Assembly: GCA_003152695.1 (NCBI GenBank)
Contig: PMAT01000068.1
Location: 1 to 36,471 of the forward strand
Length of the DNA: 36,471 nt
Source of the DNA: Acidobacteriaceae bacterium
GTDB taxonomy: Bacteria; Acidobacteriota; Terriglobia; Terriglobales; Acidobacteriaceae
Direction of reading: 5' to 3'
Below, one piece after another: positions 1-6,415 of the stretch (position 1 is the first letter of the stretch; the number at the start of each line of letters is the position of its first letter). The position numbers and the translations under genes are program-made. The notes beneath the pieces are model-generated. The model saw only the letters and a list, made by a program, of their open reading frames with translations, had not been told where the DNA came from and made no database searches.

Positions 1-144
1 CAGTTGCTCGCACTGGCAGAACTCCGCGAGAACGTTGACCACGTAATCCTTCACTTCGGGATCGCGCAGTCCGATGTCGCGGTCGAAGTGGTGGTCGATC
101 AATTCTGTGAACAACTGCTGCAGCGAGTGCGATTCTGGAATCAT
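1..144 (-). CDS. Conserved-looking hypothetical protein, N-terminal part (cut by window edge)
   Basis: An open frame of 48 codons runs from an ATG at 144 off the left edge. It starts MIPESHSLQQLF and continues through a stretch with IGLRDPEV and EFCQCEQL. The translation has a balanced amino-acid composition and amphipathic helices, with a GGAGGAG Shine-Dalgarno-like stretch about 14 bases upstream (near 159-165); an in-frame GTG 12 codons further up is an alternative start. No signal peptide or membrane segment is visible in the part seen. I do not recognise the family and cannot assign a function. Transcription diverges from ridA, so the 350 bp between them should hold both promoters. Confidence 0.6.
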   Translation of the reverse strand, partial: MIPESHSLQQLFTELIDHHFDRDIGLRDPEVKDYVVNVLAEFCQCEQL

Positions 145-497
145 GGTCTGGGGTTCGTCTCCTCCGGTTGCCCGTCTCACATAGAGATGTGATGCGAGTT
201 CATAGCGCACTTCTCTTCTCAGTGCAAGCGTTTCTTCGCCATGCGCGGTGACTTTGCGGGTTCGCTTGCTGCGCCGCCGGTGTGTCCCGCGCCCTGCAAC
301 CGATCTTCTTCCAGGGGGAGTATGTTGATTTTGAGTAGTGTTTATGCGGGTTTGGTTTGCTTATCTGGCAAAAGCAATTACCTTCTGAAGCGCTGTTAGC
401 AGAAGGCTGCGTTGGATGCCAAAATTCGACGCAACCGCTGACGTGCCGGATGGGACGTTCTTGTGGCACAATGCCGCCTTCTAGTGGAGGCACCAGA
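145..497. other. Intergenic region between divergent genes
   Basis: This 353-bp stretch lies between the left-edge minus-strand gene and ridA. It contains the Shine-Dalgarno region of the left gene (about 159-165) and that of ridA (GGAGG, 486-490). AT-richer sequence around 320-385 is the most likely promoter area, but I see no clear pair of -35 and -10 boxes. Open frames crossing it on either strand have composition unlike the neighbouring genes and I do not call them. Confidence 0.5.
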
Positions 498-896
498 ATG
501 GAGCGGCAGAATATCTCCGGCAATTCTCCTTACGAGCCGATTGTCGGCTTCTCGCGCGCCGTAAAAGTGGGACCGTTCGTCTGGGTTGCCGGCACGGTCG
601 CAACCGGTCCGGACGGTAAGATCGTCGGAGCGGGCGACGTGTACGCGCAAGCGGTGCAGACGCTGAAGAACATCGGTCGCGCGCTGGAGCAGGCGGGCGC
701 CAGCTTCCGCGACGTGGTGCGCACGCGGATGTTTGTGACCGACATCAGCCAGTGGGAGCAGGCCGGGAAGGCGCATGGCGAGATTTTTCGTGACATCCGC
801 CCGGCGGCCACAATGGTCGAAGTCGCATCGCTGATCGCCCCCGAAATGCTCGTCGAGATCGAAGTGGACGCGATCATCGCCTCGGAGATGAAATGA
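498..896 (+). CDS. RidA/YjgF/Rid family protein (non-canonical, lacks the catalytic Arg)
   Basis: A 132-residue protein of the usual Rid length. The family forms trimers with ligand pockets between subunits; RidA itself hydrolyses reactive enamine/imine intermediates from PLP enzymes. Family signatures visible are [15 protein letters not shown], the helix [20 protein letters not shown], and the final strand [10 protein letters not shown]. The position of E. coli RidA Arg105 (in PARSCVEV) aligns here with PAATMVEV, so the residue needed for imine deamination appears to be Ala. This places it among the Rid subfamilies without demonstrated deaminase activity. The start is set by GGAGG at 486-490, 7 bases before the ATG; the frame is open further upstream but that extension is not Rid-like. 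It is followed after 31 bp by an amidohydrolase, possibly co-transcribed. Confidence 0.88.
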   Translation: MERQNISGNSPYEPIVGFSRAVKVGPFVWVAGTVATGPDGKIVGAGDVYAQAVQTLKNIGRALEQAGASFRDVVRTRMFVTDISQWEQAGKAHGEIFRDIRPAATMVEVASLIAPEMLVEIEVDAIIASEMK

Positions 897-918
897 GCAA
901 CTAGCAGTTAGCAACTAG
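896..918. repeat. Three tandem 7-bp repeats at the ridA stop codon
   Basis: Units AGCAACT (896-902), AGCAGTT (903-909) and AGCAACT (910-916) follow head to tail, then AG. The first base is the last base of the ridA TGA stop. Stops TGA at 894 and TAG at 902, 909 and 916 together cover all three forward frames. The array ends just before the amidohydrolase Shine-Dalgarno sequence. Confidence 0.7.
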
Positions 919-927
919 AGGAGCACA

Positions 928-2247
928 ATGAAGAATTCCATCTGTAGCATGGTTGTGCTGCTGCTCTCAGTAACCGCAATCGGCCAATCGAATCCCGCTC
1001 AAGTCCCTCAATCGCCGCAGGTCACGGTGATTCGCGCGGGAACCCTCATTGACCCGCGCGCCAACGAACCGAAGCGCAATCAGGTGATTGTGATTCGCGG
1101 CGACAAAATTGAGAGTGTCGGCGACGCCGCTTCCACGCAGGTCCCTGCCGGCGCGAAGATCATTGACTTGTCGAATGCCACCGTGCTGCCCGGCCTGATC
1201 GAATCGCACACGCACATCTTTCTCCAGGGAGAAGACCCGGCGCTCGGCGGCTACGACATTCAGTTGCTGAAGTTCCCGCTCGCCTACCGCGCGGCACGCG
1301 CGACGGTTTCGGCGCGGCGCGCGCTTGAGCAGGGCTTCACCACCATCCGCGACATGGAGACCGAGGGCGCCGGCTACGGCGATGTCGGCATCAAGATGGC
1401 GGTCGAACAGGGGTACATCCCCGGACCGCGCATCTTTACCACCACGCGCGGCATTTCGACGACCGGCGGCTACCCGTTGGAAGGTTACGCGCCGGAGATC
1501 CAGGTGCCCAAGGGAGTTCAGATCATCGACGGTCCGGTGGAGGCACGCAAGGCGGCGCGCGAACAACTGGACCACGGCGCCGACTGGATCAAGGTGTACA
1601 TGACACATCGTTCGTGGGCCGACAAAGATGGCCACCTGGTTTCGCAGCCGACGCTTACGGTGGAAGAGCTGAAAGCGATCGTGGACGAGGCGCACGGTTG
1701 GGGGCGCAAGGTCGCTTGCCACGCCTATAACGGCGAGGGACTGCACCGCGCGCTGGACGGCGGATGCGACTCCATCGAGCACGGGCTTGAGCTTGACGAT
1801 GCGGCCATCGCGCAGATGAAGCGGCAAGGCACCTGGTACTGCCCCACCATCTCGATTTACTACAAGGATTGGTCGCCGGAGAACACGCCCGCAGGGCAAC
1901 GCGACCGCGCGCGAGCCGCTGAACATGAACAGTCTTTCAAGAAGGCGCTGCAGGCTGGGATCAAAATCGTCTTCGGCACCGATGTCGGCGGCTTCCCATG
2001 GACGGAGCCGATTGCGCAGGAATTCCCGTACATGGTGAAGTTCGGCATGTCGCCGATAGAGGCGATCCGCGCGGCGACTGTCAGACCGGCGGAGATGCTC
2101 GGCATGGCCGGACAGATCGGTGTCATCGCGCCTGGAGCCTACGCCGATGTGATCGCTGTGCCGGGCGACCCGCTGAAGGACGTCAGCGAGTTGGGGCAGG
2201 TGAAATTCGTGATGCACAACGGACAGGTGTTTGAAAGCAGCTTTTAG
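928..2247 (+). CDS. Secreted metal-dependent amidohydrolase (imidazolonepropionase-like)
   Basis: A 439-residue protein with an N-terminal signal peptide (hydrophobic MVVLLLSVTAIGQ, cleavage probably near residue 20). It is a TIM-barrel amidohydrolase with the full ligand set of the binuclear subtype: HTH at residues 94-96, Lys222 in WIKVYMTH (probable carboxylated bridge), His265 in ACHAYN, His285 in EHGLEL and Asp352 in GTDVGG. The C-terminal segment with PGAYADVIAVPGDPL is the typical small beta-sandwich of the family. It likely hydrolyses a cyclic amide or dipeptide-type substrate in the periplasm or outside the cell; the substrate cannot be read from sequence. AGGAG about 7 bases upstream supports the ATG. 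The TAG stop lies inside a 7-bp repeat array. Length matches the secreted amidohydrolases common in Acidobacteria. Confidence 0.88.
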   Translation: MKNSICSMVVLLLSVTAIGQSNPAQVPQSPQVTVIRAGTLIDPRANEPKRNQVIVIRGDKIESVGDAASTQVPAGAKIIDLSNATVLPGLIESHTHIFLQGEDPALGGYDIQLLKFPLAYRAARATVSARRALEQGFTTIRDMETEGAGYGDVGIKMAVEQGYIPGPRIFTTTRGISTTGGYPLEGYAPEIQVPKGVQIIDGPVEARKAAREQLDHGADWIKVYMTHRSWADKDGHLVSQPTLTVEELKAIVDEAHGWGRKVACHAYNGEGLHRALDGGCDSIEHGLELDDAAIAQMKRQGTWYCPTISIYYKDWSPENTPAGQRDRARAAEHEQSFKKALQAGIKIVFGTDVGGFPWTEPIAQEFPYMVKFGMSPIEAIRAATVRPAEMLGMAGQIGVIAPGAYADVIAVPGDPLKDVSELGQVKFVMHNGQVFESSF

Positions 2248-2277
2248 CCGTTAGCTCTTAGGTCTTAGCCTTAGCTT
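2244..2277. repeat. 7-bp TTAGNNN tandem array over the amidohydrolase stop
   Basis: Units TTAGCCG (2244), TTAGCTC (2251), TTAGGTC (2258), a 6-base TTAGCC (2265) and TTAGCTT (2271) run in tandem. The first TAG (2245-2247) is the stop codon of the amidohydrolase, and later TAGs at 2252 and 2259 fall in the other two frames. GTTAGCTCTTAG at 2250-2261 is a perfect 12-bp inverted match to 2364-2375. Confidence 0.75.
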
Positions 2278-2362
2278 TTCGCAATTAACGATTAGTATTC
2301 TCGCCGTTCCTTGGTCGCCGCCAGTAGGCGCGGCATAATGCACGCATCTTGCGAATTGTTTT

Positions 2363-2383
2363 GCTAAGAGCTAACTGCTACCT
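2363..2383. repeat. 7-bp tandem array over the PASTA-gene stop, inverted partner of 2244-2277
   Basis: Units GCTAAGA (2363), GCTAACT (2370) and GCTACCT (2377) run in tandem. Read on the minus strand they give TAG at 2380 (the stop of the PASTA gene), 2373 and 2366, one in each frame. CTAAGAGCTAAC at 2364-2375 is the exact reverse complement of 2250-2261. The 85 bp between the arrays shows no gene. Confidence 0.75.
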
Positions 2384-3118
2384 CGTCACTTCCAGGCCAA
2401 TCCCCTGTCCGTCATACACCCTCTGGCCCGCCGCTGGCGTGGTGCGCACTACCGTGCGACTAGGGGAAGCGGGAGCGGCCGCGGAAGTGCTCTCGCCAGG
2501 CGGAGGCGGTTGACTCGCGATGGTGCTCACGTGCAACCCAGCGCCGACAATCGCGTTAACCGCGTCGTCTTCGCCGCGCCCGACGAGGTCGGGCATGACG
2601 AAGGAGTTGCGCTCCTCCGGCGCGGCCAGCAAGACGCTGATCTTCGGTGCGGACACGTTGGTCGCGTTGGCTGGCGGACTCTGCGCCACGATCTGATCGG
2701 TCGGGCCGCCTGGAATGGTTGCGCTGGCGATGCTTCCCAGCTCCAGGCCGCGGCGGCGGATATTGATCTCGGCGGCGCGCTCGCTGCCGCCGATGAGGTT
2801 GGGGATGACCACGCGCTGCGGTCCCATGCTTTCGGCGACGCGGACCCGCCAACCTCGTCGCACCTGCCCTCCCGGCAGAGGCGCTTGTGACATGATCCGG
2901 CCTTCCGCCACGTCGGAACTGAAGAAGCGGTCACCGCGTTCCAGTACCAGCCCATGATCAGCGAGCAGTCGCTCCGCCGGGAGAGGAGCCATGCCAACTA
3001 CTTTGGGGATTGTGGTCTGGCGGCCATGGATGGCAAAGCGCATCGCCGTCAATGCCGACGCCATGAACACCACGATCAGCACCAACACGCGCACGAGATA
3101 GCGAAAGAAGCGGCGCAT
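2378..3118 (-). CDS. Membrane-anchored protein with three PASTA domains
   Basis: A 246-residue protein with a short basic N-terminus, one transmembrane helix (about residues 7-28) and then only PASTA domains: roughly 33-100 (IPKVVGMAPLPAERLL), 104-172 (VVIPNLIGGSERAAEINI) and 176-246 (FVMPDLVGRGEDDAV). PASTA domains bind muropeptides or beta-lactam-like ligands and usually sit at the C-terminus of penicillin-binding proteins or Ser/Thr kinases. Here they form a separate protein with no kinase or transpeptidase domain, facing the periplasm. Its ATG overlaps the stop of the upstream PBP1A-type gene (ATGA), so translation is probably coupled and the two proteins may act together. A Pro/Ser/Ala-rich insert interrupts the third domain (about residues 208-224). 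The stop lies in a 7-bp repeat array. Confidence 0.88.
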   Translation of the reverse strand: MRRFFRYLVRVLVLIVVFMASALTAMRFAIHGRQTTIPKVVGMAPLPAERLLADHGLVLERGDRFFSSDVAEGRIMSQAPLPGGQVRRGWRVRVAESMGPQRVVIPNLIGGSERAAEINIRRRGLELGSIASATIPGGPTDQIVAQSPPANATNVSAPKISVLLAAPEERNSFVMPDLVGRGEDDAVNAIVGAGLHVSTIASQPPPPGESTSAAAPASPSRTVVRTTPAAGQRVYDGQGIGLEVTR

Positions 3119-5370
3119 CAGTGGTCCTCAGTGTCGCCCGCGGCAGGCTCGGGTTGTTCCGCCTTGCGAGCGACAGCGTTGGGCGCCGTCGGCGGAGGAG
3201 CCGCGAAATCTTCCGACTCGCGCCCCAACAGTGCTACCCGCATAAAATCCATCCAGATGGGCAATGCGGCAGCCGCGCCGGTCTCCTTGTTGCCCAGGGT
3301 TTTCTTCTCGTCGAAACCAACCCATACGCCACACGTCAGCGATGGAGAGAAGCCAATGAACCAGGCGTCGGTGAAATCGTTGGTGGTTCCCGTCTTTCCG
3401 CCTAGCGGATGTTTCAGCTTGCTGGCGGCATAGCCGGTTCCGTGCAACACCACCTCACGCAGCATGTAGGTCATGATGCGGGCGGTGCGAGCGCTCACCA
3501 CATCTTTAACCTCGGGATAATTCTCCTCCAGCACGCGTCCTTCGTAGTCGGTGACTTTGCGAATATAGCGAGGCATCACGCGCACCCCGTCGTTGGGAAA
3601 GGTGGTAAACGCGGCCGTCTGTTCGGCCAGTGTAATGTCGGCCGCGCCCAGCGCCACCGGCAGATAGGCGGGCATGGGCGAGGTGATACCGAACTTGCGG
3701 GCGTACTCGATGACCGTCTTGATGCCGCCAACGCGCTCGGTCACCTTCAGTGCGGGAATGTTGCGCGACTCGGCAAGCGCGTGACGAAAGGTGATGACGC
3801 CCTCGAACTTGCCGTCGTAATTGTGCGGCGTGTACGGACCCGACGGCGTAGGGAACGTCACCGGAGCGTCGAGCACGGTGTCGTCAGGCGTGAGTCCCTG
3901 ATCGATCGCCGCGGTATAGATGTATGGCTTGAACGACGAGCCCACCTGGCGCTCGGCTTGGACCGCGCGATTGAACTTCGACTGTTCGAAATCGCGCCCG
4001 CCGACCATGGCCTTGACGTCGCCGGTAGAGTTATCGAGCGCGAGCAACGCGCCTTGCACTCCCGATTCCTGTTCCAGCGACACGCGGCTGTCGCGGCCAT
4101 TCAGCGCAATGACTTTTACATACACCAGATCGCCGCGCGTTAAAAACTGTTGCGGCGAAGTGCGACGCGTCCACTTGATCTCGACCGGTCCAAGGCGGCC
4201 TTCGTAGCTGGCAAATTTCACGGTCGCCGATTGCGGGTCAACCTCGGTAACCATGGCGTGAACGTAGCTACCCGGCGCAATATTCCCGTCCCAATCCACA
4301 TGATGATAGGTCGCCAACGAGTCTCCGTTGGCGATGACGTTCAGCAGGTTGCCCTTCCACCCGTGGCGCCGCTCATAAGCCGCCAGGCCATCGCGCACCG
4401 CTTGCTGCGCGGCCTTCTGCATCTCCAGATTCAGCGAGGTGTAAACCCGCAGCCCCGCCTCATGGACTTCCTCGGTCCCGTACTTCTTCTCCAGATACTG
4501 GCGAATTTCTTCCACGAAGTACGGGGCGATGTCGTTCGGTTCGATCTGAACGTTAAGCCTCAGCGGTGCACTCTTGGCGCGTTGCGCTTCGCTGGCGGTT
4601 ATTTTGCCGTCTTCCAGCATGTTGTTGATCACCAGGTTCCGGCGACGTAGCGCGCGCTCCGGATTGTTGATCGGCGAATATGCGTTCGGTGCCTTGGGAA
4701 GTCCCGCCAAAACTGCCGCTTCCTCCAGGGTGAGGTCTTTGGCTTTCTTGCTGAAATAAAAGTTGGCGCCCGCCTCGAAGCCGTACACGCCATGGCCGAG
4801 ATAAATCTGGTTCGCATACAAAGTAAAGATTTGCGGCTTGGTGAAACGCCGCTCGATCTGGATGGCCAGCATCACCTCCTGCATCTTGCGCCGGAAATTG
4901 CGGTCGGGCGAAAGAAACAGGTTGCGCGAGAGCTGCATGGTGAGCGTCGAGGCGCCCTGTGCCCGGCTGTCGAGCAGGATATCGCGCCAGGCCGCGCCAA
5001 AAACCCGCCAGACATCCACGCCCCAGTGCCGCTCGAATTCCTTGTCCTCGGTCGAGATCAAAGCATCGCGCAGCACCTTGGGAAAATCGTTGTAAGTGTC
5101 AATGACGCGGCGTTGCAGCGAGAACTGGCCAATCACTCGTTCCTGATCGTCATAAAGCTGCGTGATCGTGCTGGGCCGGAACTGTTCTAATTCTGTTACC
5201 TGCGGCAGATCAGTGGAGTAAACGAGCACTAATCCGGACAGCGCTCCCGCCACGGCTGCCACTGCGATCAAGAGAGCGAAGAGGGCGTTGCCGACAAATT
5301 TGCTTCCGCCACTGCGCTCTTCCGCTGGGGGCGTGGTGACGATCGAGGGCACTTCAAGATCGCGCTTCAT
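3118..5370 (-). CDS. Bifunctional penicillin-binding protein, PBP1A family (glycosyltransferase/transpeptidase)
   Basis: A class A PBP that polymerises lipid II and cross-links peptides in the periplasm. Counting from the chosen ATG (750 residues): cytoplasmic tail and one TM helix (about 25-52); GT51 domain with ISTEDKEFERHWG, whose Glu108 is the expected catalytic Glu, followed by GASTLTMQLSRN and the RRKMQE segment; an OB-like insert; then the transpeptidase with SSFK (nucleophile Ser478), SRN (535-537) and KTGTT (KTG 659-661). All catalytic motifs are intact. The C-terminus is a Pro/Ala/Glu-rich tail. An in-frame ATG at 5409 would add 13 residues; neither start has a strong Shine-Dalgarno sequence, and MKRDLEVPS looks more like a cytoplasmic PBP1A start. 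It is first in a two-gene unit with the PASTA protein and diverges from lipB. Confidence 0.93.
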   Translation of the reverse strand: MKRDLEVPSIVTTPPAEERSGGSKFVGNALFALLIAVAAVAGALSGLVLVYSTDLPQVTELEQFRPSTITQLYDDQERVIGQFSLQRRVIDTYNDFPKVLRDALISTEDKEFERHWGVDVWRVFGAAWRDILLDSRAQGASTLTMQLSRNLFLSPDRNFRRKMQEVMLAIQIERRFTKPQIFTLYANQIYLGHGVYGFEAGANFYFSKKAKDLTLEEAAVLAGLPKAPNAYSPINNPERALRRRNLVINNMLEDGKITASEAQRAKSAPLRLNVQIEPNDIAPYFVEEIRQYLEKKYGTEEVHEAGLRVYTSLNLEMQKAAQQAVRDGLAAYERRHGWKGNLLNVIANGDSLATYHHVDWDGNIAPGSYVHAMVTEVDPQSATVKFASYEGRLGPVEIKWTRRTSPQQFLTRGDLVYVKVIALNGRDSRVSLEQESGVQGALLALDNSTGDVKAMVGGRDFEQSKFNRAVQAERQVGSSFKPYIYTAAIDQGLTPDDTVLDAPVTFPTPSGPYTPHNYDGKFEGVITFRHALAESRNIPALKVTERVGGIKTVIEYARKFGITSPMPAYLPVALGAADITLAEQTAAFTTFPNDGVRVMPRYIRKVTDYEGRVLEENYPEVKDVVSARTARIMTYMLREVVLHGTGYAASKLKHPLGGKTGTTNDFTDAWFIGFSPSLTCGVWVGFDEKKTLGNKETGAAAALPIWMDFMRVALLGRESEDFAAPPPTAPNAVARKAEQPEPAAGDTEDH

Positions 5371-5516
5371 GGCCGTGGGAGCTAGGCACAGAATAGCATT
5401 GAAAAGCATGGCGCGAGCCGTGGCTGGATTGGCACTTCTCCTGATTCGAACCGGGTTGCGCGCTCATCCAACATCCAGCCTCGGCAAGCACAAATAGCGA
5501 ATCGCGAAATGTCGTA

Positions 5517-5537
5517 AGCTGAAAGCTGATAGGCGAC
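5517..5537. repeat. Short 7-bp tandem array upstream of lipB
   Basis: Units AGCTGAA (5517), AGCTGAT (5524) and the more divergent AGGCGAC (5531) are in tandem in the 179 bp between the divergent PBP1A and lipB genes, 12 bp before the lipB ATG. They resemble the array at 8731-8751. No other structure is evident in this intergenic stretch. Confidence 0.5.
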
Positions 5538-5549
5538 GACCAATAGCGC

Positions 5550-6359
5550 ATGGTCCTCAACGTCCTCAATCTCGGCCTGGTGCCATACGAAACTGCTCTG
5601 CAACTGCAGCGCACACTGATGGAGCTGCGCAAAGCCAGCCGTGTCGAAAATACCCTGCTTTTACTGGAGCATCCTCCGGTGATCACGTTGGGCCGCAATG
5701 CGCAGGTCTCCAACGTGCTTGCTTCGCCCGAGTCCCTGGCCCAGCGCGGGGTGGAGTTGTTCGACATCGACCGCGGCGGCGACGTGACCTTCCACGGCCC
5801 GGGACAACTGGTGGCTTATCCCATCTTCGATTTGCGCAGCTTCGAGCCCAAGCTGGGGGCGGTGGAATTCGTGCGGCGGCTGGAAGAGGTGCTCATCCGC
5901 ACCTGCGGCGACTTCGGCATCGCCACGCAGAGAATCAAAGGACTCACCGGGGTTTGGACTTACGCGCTGCGCAGCAAACCCGAGGCCAAGATCGCGGCGC
6001 TCGGCGTACACATCTCGCGAGGCGTCACCACCCACGGCTTCGCGCTGAACGTGGGCACCGACCTGGATTTCTTCTCGCTCATCGTGCCTTGTGGCCTTAC
6101 CAACAAGCCAGTCACCTCGATGGAGCACGAGTTGCAAAGGAGATTGACGTTGGAAGAAGTGGCGACAGCCGTGTCGCGCAACTTCGGGAGGGTGTTCCAC
6201 TCGCAGATGCTGTGGCTGGAGTCGCTCGACGACCTGCTGGCACAGGCTACCGCGGCAGCGAAGGCTGAACCGGCGGAGTCTCCAGCGAATCAGGACACGC
6301 CTGCGCGGCCTCCGAAGGAGTTGCGCAAGTTGCATGGCAGCGGAGACGAGTTGGCGTAA
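5550..6359 (+). CDS. lipB: Octanoyl-[acyl-carrier-protein]:protein octanoyltransferase (lipoate biosynthesis)
   Basis: LipB transfers octanoyl from acyl carrier protein to a lysine of lipoyl domains, the first step of endogenous lipoylation. The 269-residue protein has the signature RGGDVTFHGPGQLVAYPI (about 75-92), Lys147 in AKIAALGVHIS and the acyl-accepting Cys181 in VPCGLTNKPVTS, matching the Cys/Lys dyad of the family. The catalytic core ends near residue 222; an extra tail of about 45 residues rich in Ala, Pro and Glu follows, longer than in E. coli LipB (213 residues). No strong ribosome-binding site precedes the ATG. The next gene encodes an E1-alpha subunit of a 2-oxoacid dehydrogenase, whose E2 partner would be a lipoyl protein, so the pairing makes metabolic sense. 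No lipA is seen in the window. Confidence 0.94.
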   Translation: MVLNVLNLGLVPYETALQLQRTLMELRKASRVENTLLLLEHPPVITLGRNAQVSNVLASPESLAQRGVELFDIDRGGDVTFHGPGQLVAYPIFDLRSFEPKLGAVEFVRRLEEVLIRTCGDFGIATQRIKGLTGVWTYALRSKPEAKIAALGVHISRGVTTHGFALNVGTDLDFFSLIVPCGLTNKPVTSMEHELQRRLTLEEVATAVSRNFGRVFHSQMLWLESLDDLLAQATAAAKAEPAESPANQDTPARPPKELRKLHGSGDELA

Positions 6360-6415
6360 GATCGCCTGTCGCCCTTGCCTCGCCTGCGGCGTCCGGTTAT
6401 CGTTTCTGGAAACCT

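Noticed and set aside
200-523. 107-codon minus-strand open frame upstream of ridA
   Set aside because: Low-complexity translation, no ribosome-binding site, and it overlaps the ridA start region.
967-2217. 416-codon open frame on the minus strand antisense to the amidohydrolase
   Set aside because: The translation is rich in Arg, His and Leu with no recognisable motif, typical of the shadow of a GC-rich gene; the plus-strand frame has all catalytic residues.
2244-2383. CRISPR array
   Set aside because: Repeats are 7 bp in direct tandem without spacers, and no cas genes are present in the window.
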